DNA from: Neoroseomonas terrae
Lineage (GTDB): Bacteria > Pseudomonadota > Alphaproteobacteria > Acetobacterales > Acetobacteraceae
NCBI RefSeq assembly: GCF_018129025.1
Contig: NZ_JAAEDI010000022.1
Location: 1 to 64,000 of the forward strand
Direction of reading: 5' to 3'
DNA length: 64,000 nt
Below, piece after piece: positions 8,605-15,994 of this stretch (position 1 is its first letter; each line of letters opens with the position of its first letter). The translations under genes and the position numbers were made by a program. Under the pieces are notes generated by a model, which saw nothing but the letters and a program-made list of their open reading frames with translations, did no database searches and was not told the origin of the DNA.

Positions 8605-10005
8605 ATGCTTCGTAGGACCGCCTGCGGCACAATGCCGTTGCTGCTTCTCACGGCCGGCCCCGCGGCGGCGGCCGCGCCGGGGGCGGACCTCTCGCTCGCC
8701 TGGGGCATCCCATTCGTGGGGATGCTGGCATCGATCGCATTGATGCCGCTGCTGGCGGGGCGGATCTGGCACCACCACTACGGCAAGATCGCCGCCGGCT
8801 GGGCGGTGATGCTGGTGATCCCCTTCGCAATCGTCTTCGGGCCGGGCCGCGCGGCGGAGGAAGTCTGGCACATCGTCCTGCAGGAATATGTGCCGTTCAT
8901 CGCCCTGCTGCTCGCGCTCTATGTCACCGGGGGTGGCGTGCTGCTGAAGGGCACGCTGGTCGGCACGCCGCTGACCAATGTCGCGCTGCTCGCCTTCGGC
9001 ACCGCCATCGCCTCGGTCATGGGCACGACCGGCGCCTCCATGCTGCTGATCCGCCCGGTGCTGCGCGCCAATGCCTTCCGCCGGCGCAAGGTCCATACCT
9101 TTGTCTTCTTCATCTTCCTGGTCAGCAACATCGGGGGCTCGCTGACGCCGCTGGGCGACCCGCCGCTCTACCTCGGCTTTCTCAAGGGCGTGTCGTTCTT
9201 CTGGACGACGACGCATCTCTCCGCCGAATTCCTGTTCTGCGCCGCGGTGCTGCTGGCGATCTACTACGTGCTGGATTCCATCGCCTGGGCGAAGGAAAAG
9301 GCGGACGCCCCGGCGGCCGGCGTTCGCGAGCCGCTTCGCATCGAGGGCACGATCAATCTCGCGCTGGTCGGCGTCGTGGTTCTGATGGTGCTGGTCCAGG
9401 GGGCCTGGCAGCCGGGCGAGGTGCTGCTGTTCGGCCAATCCATCGGTATCGAACGGCTGGTCGGGATCGCCGTGTTCCTCGCCATCACCGCTGCCTCGAT
9501 CCGCCTCACGCCGGCGGCGCTGCGTGAGGCGAATGGCTTCGCCTGGGGCGCGATCCTCGAAGTGGCGAAGCTGTTCGCCGCCATCTTCGTGACGATGGCG
9601 CCGGTGCTCGCCATCCTCCGCGCCGGGATGGACGGCGCCGCCGCACCCCTCGTCGCGCTGACGTCGGATGCTGCCGGGGAGCCCGTTCCATGGGTGTATT
9701 TCTGGCTGACCGGCGCGCTGTCCTCCTTCCTCGACAACGCGCCGACCTACCTCGTCTTCTTCAACCTGGCGGGCGGCGACCCGTCGGTGCTGATGACGCG
9801 GGATGCATTGACCCTTGCCGCTATCTCCTGTGGCGCCGTGTTCATGGGGGCGAATTCCTACATCGGCAATGCGCCGAACTTCATGGTGAAGGCCATCGTC
9901 GAGGAGTCCGGTGAGCGCATGCCCTCCTTCTTCGGCTACTGCGCCTGGGCCGTGGTCTTCCTGATTCCGCTGTTTATCCTGGTCACCCTGATCTTCTTCC
10001 GCTGA
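8605..10005 (+). CDS. Sodium:proton antiporter-like / CitMHS-related ion transporter
   Basis: A 466-residue polytopic membrane protein of the ion-transporter superfamily (NhaD/ArsB/CitMHS-like). It starts with a signal-like hydrophobic stretch, then about twelve membrane helices. Conserved pieces include TGGGVLLKGTLVGTP, GTTGASMLLIRP, VSNIGGSLTPLGDPPLYLGF and, near the end, SSFLDNAPTYLVFFNLAG and ANSYIGNAPNFMVKAI, the paired re-entrant signature of this fold. The first in-frame ATG able to give the hydrophobic N-terminus is 8605. Ten bases separate it from a methylisocitrate lyase gene, so the two are probably one operon. The substrate could be sodium/proton or a di/tricarboxylate and cannot be decided by eye. 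Confidence 0.82.
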   Translation: MLRRTACGTMPLLLLTAGPAAAAAPGADLSLAWGIPFVGMLASIALMPLLAGRIWHHHYGKIAAGWAVMLVIPFAIVFGPGRAAEEVWHIVLQEYVPFIALLLALYVTGGGVLLKGTLVGTPLTNVALLAFGTAIASVMGTTGASMLLIRPVLRANAFRRRKVHTFVFFIFLVSNIGGSLTPLGDPPLYLGFLKGVSFFWTTTHLSAEFLFCAAVLLAIYYVLDSIAWAKEKADAPAAGVREPLRIEGTINLALVGVVVLMVLVQGAWQPGEVLLFGQSIGIERLVGIAVFLAITAASIRLTPAALREANGFAWGAILEVAKLFAAIFVTMAPVLAILRAGMDGAAAPLVALTSDAAGEPVPWVYFWLTGALSSFLDNAPTYLVFFNLAGGDPSVLMTRDALTLAAISCGAVFMGANSYIGNAPNFMVKAIVEESGERMPSFFGYCAWAVVFLIPLFILVTLIFFR

Positions 10006-10015
10006 GGAGCACCCG

Positions 10016-10936
10016 ATGCCCTACGTGATCGCTGACGACATCCCCGACGAGCCCGCTGGCATCCGGTTCCGCAAGCTGCTCGACCGGCCGGAGATCCTGC
10101 AGATGCCGGGCGCGCATCTCGGCATCGCCGCGCTGCTGGCGAAGAAGCAGGGCTTTCCGGCGCTCTACATGTCAGGCGCGGCCATGTCCGCAACGATGGG
10201 CCTGCCCGATCTCGGCATGATCACGGTAGACGATGTCGCCTGGCATATCCGCCAGGTGGCGCGGGCCTCCGCTCTGCCGGTGCTGGTCGATGGCGACACC
10301 GGCTATGGAGAGGCGCTGAACGTCATGCACATGGTCCGCACCTTCGAGGAAGCCGGCGCGGCGGCCGTGCACCTCGAGGACCAGCTGCTGCCGAAGAAGT
10401 GCGGGCATCTGAACGACAAGAAGCTCGCCGCCGCCGAGGACATGGCGGCAAAGGTCGCCGCCGCCCGCAAGGCGCGCAAGCACCTGTATATCATCGCCCG
10501 CACCGATGCCGCGGCGAGCGAGAGCATCGACGGCGCCGTCGCCCGCGCGAAGCTGTATCTGGAAGCAGGCGCGGACGCGATCTTCCCCGAGGCGCTGACG
10601 ACGAAGGAGATGTTCGTCGAATTCGCGAAGCGCATGCCCGGCGTGAAGCTGCTTGCGAACATGACCGAGTTCGGCCGCACGCCGTTCTTCACCGCTGCCG
10701 AGTTCCAGGCGATGGGCTATGCGATGGTGATCTGGCCGGTCAGCCATCTGCGCGTCGCGGCGCGCGGCATGGAGGAACTGTACGCCGCCATCACCCGCGA
10801 CGGCGGCACGCAGAAGATGGTCGATCGCATGCAGACGCGGGCGCAGCTCTACGAAACCATCCACTATCAGGAATACGAGGCGCTCGACGCGACACTGATC
10901 CGAACGATCGTGCCCGAGGGCATGCCGCAGAGCTAA
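10016..10936 (+). CDS. prpB: Methylisocitrate lyase / isocitrate lyase-PEP mutase family protein
   Basis: A 306-residue TIM-barrel enzyme of the isocitrate lyase/PEP mutase superfamily. It has DGDTGYG (92-98) for Mg-binding and the catalytic loop KKCGH (127-131), which is characteristic of 2-methylisocitrate lyase (cleaving 2-methylisocitrate to pyruvate and succinate in propionate breakdown). Other conserved strands are YMSGAAMSA, IIARTDA and LLANMTEFGRTP. GAGGAGC just before the ATG is a good ribosome binding site. It follows the membrane transporter by ten bases. No prpC or prpD is nearby, so a related 2,3-dimethylmalate-type lyase activity is possible. Confidence 0.85.
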   Translation: MPYVIADDIPDEPAGIRFRKLLDRPEILQMPGAHLGIAALLAKKQGFPALYMSGAAMSATMGLPDLGMITVDDVAWHIRQVARASALPVLVDGDTGYGEALNVMHMVRTFEEAGAAAVHLEDQLLPKKCGHLNDKKLAAAEDMAAKVAAARKARKHLYIIARTDAAASESIDGAVARAKLYLEAGADAIFPEALTTKEMFVEFAKRMPGVKLLANMTEFGRTPFFTAAEFQAMGYAMVIWPVSHLRVAARGMEELYAAITRDGGTQKMVDRMQTRAQLYETIHYQEYEALDATLIRTIVPEGMPQS

Positions 10937-10949
10937 CGCTCGCTGAATC

Positions 10950-10994
10950 TTCACATTCATGACATTCGCCCTCAATTCCATGAGATGTGATGAA
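10950..10994. repeat. Imperfect inverted repeat downstream of prpB
   Basis: TTCACATTCATG (10950-10961) faces CATGAGATGTGATGAA (10979-10994), separated by 17 bases, between the prpB stop and the OmpA-like gene. It could be a weak terminator stem or an operator for ompA. No T-run follows. Confidence 0.35.
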
Positions 10995-11093
10995 ACTCCT
11001 TTTGCCTATGTGACCTATGCGAAGGACTGGATCAGGCGCGGATGAAGCCCGCCTGAACCGGTTCACCATTGGTTTCCGGCGAAAGGATCGTTC

Positions 11094-12185
11094 ATGAGGG
11101 CCCTACTCCTAGCGACCGCGGCGTGGCTTGGCGCCGCGGGAGCTGCCGCCGCGCAGCCGCTAAGCGGTGTCTACATCGGCGGTGGCGCGATGCTGAACTT
11201 CCTGCAGGACAGCGACGTCACGCTCGGCGCCGGCCTGGCAGGCAGCGCGGCGACGCTCGGCATGGGGAACAGCGGCACCGTCAAATACAATCTTGGCTAT
11301 GGCGGCGCGCTCGCCGTCGGCTACGGCTTCGGCAACGGCCTGCGTGCCGAGCTCGAAGGCAGCTATCGCTACAATGAGGTGGACAGCATCTCGGGCTTCG
11401 GCGGAGGCGGCAGCTTCGGCCAGATCCGCGGCAGCCAGCGCACCTACGGCATGATGGCGAATGTGTTGTACGAGTTCGACGTCAGTCCGCGCTTCCGCCC
11501 CTATCTCGGCGCCGGCGTGGGCTGGATGTGGACGGAATGGCATGCGGTGCGCGGCACCAACTCCATTGCGCGCATCGGCTCGGACGATACGGACAGCAGC
11601 TTCGCCTACCAGCTGATCGCCGGCTTCGCCGTGCCGATCAGCCAGCGCTGGGCGCTGACGCTGGACTACCGCTTCCTTCAGGTGGTCGATCCGGAACTGG
11701 ACGGCCTCGCGGCCCGCGTCGCCGCGCCGAACGGCGTTTCCCGCGGCAGCATGAGCACCGACAGCTTCAACCACTCGGTGATGTTCGGTGTCCGCTACGC
11801 CTTCGGTGGAGCCGCCCCGGCCGCCGCGGCGCCGCCGGCCGTCGCTCCGGCGCCGGCGCGCACCTTCCTGGTGTTCTTTGACTGGAACCGGGCGGACCTG
11901 AACGACCGGGCGCGGCAGATCATCTCGGAAGCGGCGCAGGCGCGCTCGCAGCAGCAGGTCACGCGCATCGAGGTGAACGGCTACACCGATACCTCGGGCT
12001 CGGCGCAGTACAACCAGGGCCTGTCGGTGCGGCGCGCGAATGCCGTGGCGTCGGAACTGGTGCGGCTGGGCGTGCCGCGGCAGGAGATCGTGGCCCAGGG
12101 CTTCGGCGAGACGAACCTGCTGGTGGCAACGCCGGACAATACGCGGGAGCCGCAGAACCGGCGCGTGGAGATCATCCTGCGCTAA
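11094..12185 (+). CDS. OmpA-family outer membrane protein
   Basis: A 363-residue two-domain outer-membrane protein. A Sec signal peptide (MRALLLATAAWLGAAGAAAA, cut after AQ) leads into an eight-strand OmpA/Omp25-like beta-barrel (about 25-240, ending HSVMFGVRYAF, a typical aromatic-terminated strand). An Ala/Pro linker follows, then an OmpA C-terminal peptidoglycan-binding domain (about 258-363). The latter has NGYTDTSGSAQYN, LSVRRANAVASEL and the closing NRRVEIILR, with the Asp and Arg that hold diaminopimelate. Role: anchoring the outer membrane to the wall, and possibly a slow porin. It stands alone, with 157 bp upstream and a hairpin-rich segment downstream. Confidence 0.9.
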   Translation: MRALLLATAAWLGAAGAAAAQPLSGVYIGGGAMLNFLQDSDVTLGAGLAGSAATLGMGNSGTVKYNLGYGGALAVGYGFGNGLRAELEGSYRYNEVDSISGFGGGGSFGQIRGSQRTYGMMANVLYEFDVSPRFRPYLGAGVGWMWTEWHAVRGTNSIARIGSDDTDSSFAYQLIAGFAVPISQRWALTLDYRFLQVVDPELDGLAARVAAPNGVSRGSMSTDSFNHSVMFGVRYAFGGAAPAAAAPPAVAPAPARTFLVFFDWNRADLNDRARQIISEAAQARSQQQVTRIEVNGYTDTSGSAQYNQGLSVRRANAVASELVRLGVPRQEIVAQGFGETNLLVATPDNTREPQNRRVEIILR

Positions 12186-12212
12186 GTGGAGGCGGTGTCC
12201 GGCAGCGGAGAT

Positions 12213-12438
12213 CGGAGGGGCGCCGCCCCTCCGAACCACCCCGCCAGGATGCTGGGCATCCTGGACCGCAATCCGTTGGTGCCGGGCAGGCGGGATCGGT
12301 GTCCCCTGCAGACGGGGTTCGTGCGCAAGTGCGGGTCTCGGTACCGTTTCCCGTCCAGGTGCGCCCCGCGCCAAGTGGAGGTTTGCAAAGGCCCTTCGGC
12401 CTTTGCGAGGGTGGCTTGGAGGGGCAACGCCCTTCCAA
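12213..12438. repeat. Array of four hairpins between convergent genes
   Basis: Four stem-loops lie in the 316-bp gap between the OmpA gene and the convergent AAA+ gene: 12213-12233 (9-bp stem, loop GCC), 12244-12264 (9-bp stem, loop TGG), 12385-12406 (9-bp stem GCAAAGGCC, loop CTTC) and 12416-12438 (10-bp stem with one G-U). None has a following T-run. They may act as bidirectional terminators or be a dispersed REP-like element. No gene is seen in the gap. Confidence 0.6.
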
Positions 12439-12501
12439 TGACGACAGCGAAAGCGTTGGGGCGACCAGTAAGCCCGTTCCACCCGTGGGGCGCCTGCGTC
12501 G

Positions 12502-13917
12502 TTATCGGTCCACCAGCAGGTTGCTCAGCGCGAACCGGATCGCCGGTTCGTCTGCAATCGGCGGTCGGCCGACGAAGGCCGCCAGATCGGCGATCTGCTG
12601 CGGGATCTCGCTGGCCTGATAGAAGGCGAGCGGCGTTCCGTGCTTCATGATCAGCTCGATGGTCAGCACGATCGCTTCCTCGGGGTACTCGATCCCGTGC
12701 TCCTCCGCGCGAGCCTGCAGGAGCAGCGCGAAATCCGCAGTGCTCGGCCCATGGACGTGGATCTTGTAGGGCAGGCGGCGCAGGAAGGCGCCATCCATCA
12801 GGTCCCGCGGCGAGAGGTTGGTCGAGAACACAAGCAGTTGGTCGAAGGGGATCTGGAAGGACTGCCCGGTGTGCAGCTTCAGGAAGTCGACGCGTCGGTC
12901 CATCGGCACGACCCAGCGGTTCAGCAGCGCGTCGGGGCGCACCAGCTGGCGGCCGAAATCGTCGATCAGCAGCACGCCGTTCATCGCCTTGACGTGCAGC
13001 GGCGCCTCATAGAAGCGAGACGTCTCCTCGAATTTCAGATCGAGCATGTCGAGGCTGAGTTCGCCGCCCGCCGCGACGAAGGGCCGCCGGCAGGGCACCC
13101 ACCGCGGATCGAACTCGTCAGCGAACAGGCTCGCCGCCGTGGCCCGCCCGCCGCCGGTGCCAAGGCGCCGATGCACTGACGGGTCGAAGACCTTCACGAT
13201 CTGGCCGGCGACCTCGAAGCAATGCGGCACGAGCACCATGGCGCCGAAGGTGCGCACCATGCGCTCGGCGATCGAGGTCTTGCCGTTGCCCGGCGCGCCG
13301 TAGAGCAGGATGGACCGCCCCGCATTCACGGCGATGCCCACCTTGGCGAGCAGTTCCTGCTCGACGACCAGGGGCTGCATCGCCTGGCCTACCATCGTGC
13401 GTGTCACGGTTTCGCTGCGGATCGTCTGGCGCAGCACGCGCCGCGAGTATTCGTCCAGCGAGACGGGCAGGGGGCCGATATAGGCGTTGTTCGCGAAGGC
13501 ATCGACGGCCATGGAGCGGCCGCGCGGGGTCAGGTCCACGCGCAACTCGCCGGCCACGATGCCTGGCTTCAGCTCGACGATGCCCTGCGCGCGGGCGAGT
13601 TCGATCAGCACCGTGGCGAGCCGGCGCGAGATGGCGAGCGTCTCGGCGATCGCGGCCGTCGTGCCCTGGCCGGTGGTGCTGAGGAACTTCACCAGCATGT
13701 CGAACACGATGCGGCTGTCGATGCCGAGCTGGGCGATGGTGTCGGGCGGCGCCGGCAGGCCGTCCTGCAGGTCGGCGACCGTGCTGGCGTTCAGCAGGCC
13801 CATCTCGACCAGCACCTCGCCGAGCGGCCGGCCGGATTTCGACTGCATTTCCAGCGCGTCGTTGACGTCATGGCGGGACAGCAGGTCCAGGGCGACGAGA
13901 AGGTCACTGAAGCGCAA
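12502..13917 (-). CDS. AAA+ ATPase with GspE/MshE-like N-terminal domain
   Basis: A 471-residue ATPase of uncharacterised function. Residues 1-55 resemble the MshEN/GspE N-terminal module (DALEMQSKSGRPLGEVLVEMGLL). Residues 70-180 look winged-helix-like. The AAA+ core has Walker A GAPGNGKT (207-214) and Walker B GVLLIDDFG (314-322), with FSTNLSPRDLMDGAFLRRLPYKI as sensor/arginine-finger region. Similar proteins are annotated as ATPases with chaperone activity, sometimes near Flp/Tad pilus genes, but no pilus genes are here. It has its own upstream region, divergent from acuC. Function unknown. Confidence 0.85.
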   Translation of the reverse strand: MRFSDLLVALDLLSRHDVNDALEMQSKSGRPLGEVLVEMGLLNASTVADLQDGLPAPPDTIAQLGIDSRIVFDMLVKFLSTTGQGTTAAIAETLAISRRLATVLIELARAQGIVELKPGIVAGELRVDLTPRGRSMAVDAFANNAYIGPLPVSLDEYSRRVLRQTIRSETVTRTMVGQAMQPLVVEQELLAKVGIAVNAGRSILLYGAPGNGKTSIAERMVRTFGAMVLVPHCFEVAGQIVKVFDPSVHRRLGTGGGRATAASLFADEFDPRWVPCRRPFVAAGGELSLDMLDLKFEETSRFYEAPLHVKAMNGVLLIDDFGRQLVRPDALLNRWVVPMDRRVDFLKLHTGQSFQIPFDQLLVFSTNLSPRDLMDGAFLRRLPYKIHVHGPSTADFALLLQARAEEHGIEYPEEAIVLTIELIMKHGTPLAFYQASEIPQQIADLAAFVGRPPIADEPAIRFALSNLLVDR

Positions 13918-14049
13918 CGCCTGCCTCCGATGGGTGCCACAGCCGAATCACGGGGATGTGTGCAGGCTATCCGGCGCGCAGCGCGCGGTCCATTGCGACG
14001 GCAGGGCCTTGCGCCGCGTTCGCGCCGGACGCATCCCTGCGGCGACGCC

Positions 14050-15165
14050 ATGACCCCGATCCTGATCGGTTCCGAGATCTACCGGCGGTCCAGCTACGGG
14101 ACCAAGCATCCCTTGGCCATTCCGCGCGTCTCGGTCGCACTCGACCTGATTCGCGCGCTGGGCTGGCTGCCGGCGTCGCATTATCGCGACAGCCCGATGG
14201 CCAGTGCGGCCGAACTCGCGCGCTTCCACGACCCGGCGTACCTCGATGCGCTGCGGCGCGCGGAGGAGACCCAGCAGGCCAGCCCCGAGGAGCGCGAGCG
14301 CTTTCGCCTGGGCGCCGACGGCAATCCGATCTACCGGGAGATGTTCCGCCGGCCGGCGACCAGCGTCGGCGGCACGCTGCTGGCCGCGCGACTGACGGCG
14401 CAGGGCGGCGTGGCCCATGTGCTCGGCGGCGGGCTTCATCACGGAAGGCCGGACAGGGCGAGCGGATTCTGTTTCCTGAACGATGCCGTGCTCGGCCTGC
14501 TCGCCTGGCTCGACCAGGGGCTGACGCGCATTCTCTACCTCGACATCGATGCGCATCACGGCGACGGCGTGCAGGACGCCTTCCACGACGACCCGCGCGT
14601 CTTCACCCTGTCGGTCCATGAGGACGGGCGCTGGCCCTTCACCGGAGCAGTCGGCGACCGGGCAGGGGGGCATGCGCGCAATATCCCCGTGCCACCCGGC
14701 TTCAACGACAGCGAGATGCTCTGGGTCCTGCACGAAGCGCTGCTGCCCACCATCCGGCGGCTCCGGCCGGAAGCGATCATGATGCAATGCGGGGCCGATG
14801 CGCTGGAGGAAGACCCGCTGGCGCGGCTGTGCCTGTCCAACAATGCACACCGGGCGGTGGTCGATGCGCTGCTGGGTCTTGCGCCGCGGCTGATCGTGCT
14901 GGGCGGTGGCGGCTACAATCCCTGGTCCGTCGCTCGCTGCTGGGCCGGGGTGTGGGGGCGATTGAACGGCCATGCCATTCCGGACGCGCTGCCACCTGGT
15001 GCCGAGGCGGTGCTTCGGGGCCTGACCTTCGCCCGCGCTGCCGGCCGCAACCCTCCGGAAGCCTGGTTCACCACCCTCGCCGATCCGCCACGGCCCGGCG
15101 TGGTCCGCGCAGTAGTGCGCCGCGCCGCCGCAGAGGCCATGCTGGACTTTCCCGTTGCACCATGA
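14050..15165 (+). CDS. AcuC-type histone deacetylase-like amidohydrolase
   Basis: A 371-residue zinc-dependent deacetylase of the arginase/HDAC superfamily (AcuC or acetylpolyamine amidohydrolase type). The class I HDAC landmarks are present: LHHGRPDRASGFC (129-141), the zinc-binding DIDAHHGDG (165-173), QCGADALEEDPL for the second metal Asp, and the catalytic-tyrosine loop GGGGYNPWSVARCW. Likely role: removing acetyl groups from protein lysines such as acetyl-CoA synthetase, or from small acetylated amines. ATG 14050 is chosen because family homology starts there (PILIGSEIYRR). The stop overlaps the next ATG as ATGA, so it is coupled to the DUF192 gene. Confidence 0.9.
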   Translation: MTPILIGSEIYRRSSYGTKHPLAIPRVSVALDLIRALGWLPASHYRDSPMASAAELARFHDPAYLDALRRAEETQQASPEERERFRLGADGNPIYREMFRRPATSVGGTLLAARLTAQGGVAHVLGGGLHHGRPDRASGFCFLNDAVLGLLAWLDQGLTRILYLDIDAHHGDGVQDAFHDDPRVFTLSVHEDGRWPFTGAVGDRAGGHARNIPVPPGFNDSEMLWVLHEALLPTIRRLRPEAIMMQCGADALEEDPLARLCLSNNAHRAVVDALLGLAPRLIVLGGGGYNPWSVARCWAGVWGRLNGHAIPDALPPGAEAVLRGLTFARAAGRNPPEAWFTTLADPPRPGVVRAVVRRAAAEAMLDFPVAP

Positions 15166-15653
15166 GGTTCCCGATGCTGTTCCGCCGCTCCCTGCTGGCC
15201 GCCTTCGCCATAGGCCCCGCCGCCGCTCTCGCCCAGCCGGGGGTCGACCAGCCGCAGCCGCGCCTGCCGACGGAACCGCTCGTCATCCTCACCCGTGATG
15301 GCCGCCGGCTGACCTTCACCGTCGAGATGGCAATTCAGCCCGACCAGCAGATGATCGGCCTGATGTTCCGCCCCGAGGTGAAGCCCGACGAAGGCATGCT
15401 GTTCGACTGGGGCACTCCGCGCGAGAGCAGCATGTGGATGCGCAACACCATCGCGTCGCTCGACATGGTGTTCATCGCGGCGGATGGGCGCATTCACCGG
15501 ATCGCGGAACGGACGGTACCGGGGTCGCTGGCGACGGTGTCCTCGAACGGGCCGGTGCGCGCGACGCTGGAACTGGCGGCGGGGGTGACGGAGCGCATGA
15601 ACATCCGGGCGGGGGACAGGGTCCTGCATCCACTGTTCGGAACTGCACCATAG
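15162..15653 (+). CDS. DUF192 family periplasmic protein
   Basis: A 163-residue DUF192 protein with an N-terminal Sec signal (MLFRRSLLAAFAIGPAAALAQ). The domain covers about 45-160 and shows the typical IGLMFRPEVKPDEGMLFDWG and MWMRNTIASLDMVFIAADG motifs, then VLELAAG-like ELAAGVTERMNIRAGD. It is a small beta-barrel family of unknown biochemical function, exported to the periplasm or cell surface. The ATG overlaps the acuC stop (ATGA). A terminator-like stem lies about 50 bases downstream. Confidence 0.88.
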   Translation: MRFPMLFRRSLLAAFAIGPAAALAQPGVDQPQPRLPTEPLVILTRDGRRLTFTVEMAIQPDQQMIGLMFRPEVKPDEGMLFDWGTPRESSMWMRNTIASLDMVFIAADGRIHRIAERTVPGSLATVSSNGPVRATLELAAGVTERMNIRAGDRVLHPLFGTAP

Positions 15654-15703
15654 GCGTTCGGTGGCGACGCGGCTGGCGCTTTCGTCAGCTCCAACTCGGC
15701 AGT

Positions 15704-15728
15704 GGGGGCGCCAAGGCGCCTCTCTTAA
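15704..15728 (+). terminator. Probable intrinsic terminator after the acuC-DUF192 pair
   Basis: Nine-base stem 15704-15712/15715-15723 (GGGGGCGCC with GGCGCCTCT, two G-U pairs) with a tiny loop, followed by CTTAATTC. Position and T-richness suit a factor-independent terminator, though the T-run is short. The rest of the 340-bp gap up to the Hint gene is A/T-rich and contains no ORF. Confidence 0.5.
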
Positions 15729-15843
15729 TTCGGGAATATGCGATGATGTTACACGCATAACTAGATCGATAAAATGATGTTCAATTTTTGGTTGATATCG
15801 GAATAATTCAAGGAAGCGCAGCAGCTTACGTGGCATCTCGTGT

Positions 15844-15910
15844 CTTTTCACATATATGTGCTCCGATCGGTTTTCGACTTGGAGTTGTTGATTTCGCCTA
15901 ATTAAGCTCG
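15844..15910 (+). promoter_or_regulatory. Conserved upstream control block of RTX-Hint gene 1 with 12-bp palindrome
   Basis: CACATATATGTG at 15849-15860 is a perfect palindrome inside TTTTCACATATATGTGC, 134 bases before the ATG. Downstream, TTGGAGTTGTTGATTTCGCCTAATTA (15879-15904) is A/T-rich in a GC-rich genome. Both elements recur at the same distance upstream of RTX-Hint gene 2, so they probably form an operator and promoter. The regulator is unknown. Confidence 0.5.
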
Positions 15911-15994
15911 CCTGACGATAGAGTCAGATCGTGCGTGCAGCCTTCACGGGTATGTGCGTATGCGCCCACTCCAACGCCCTGGCGGAGCAGAATC

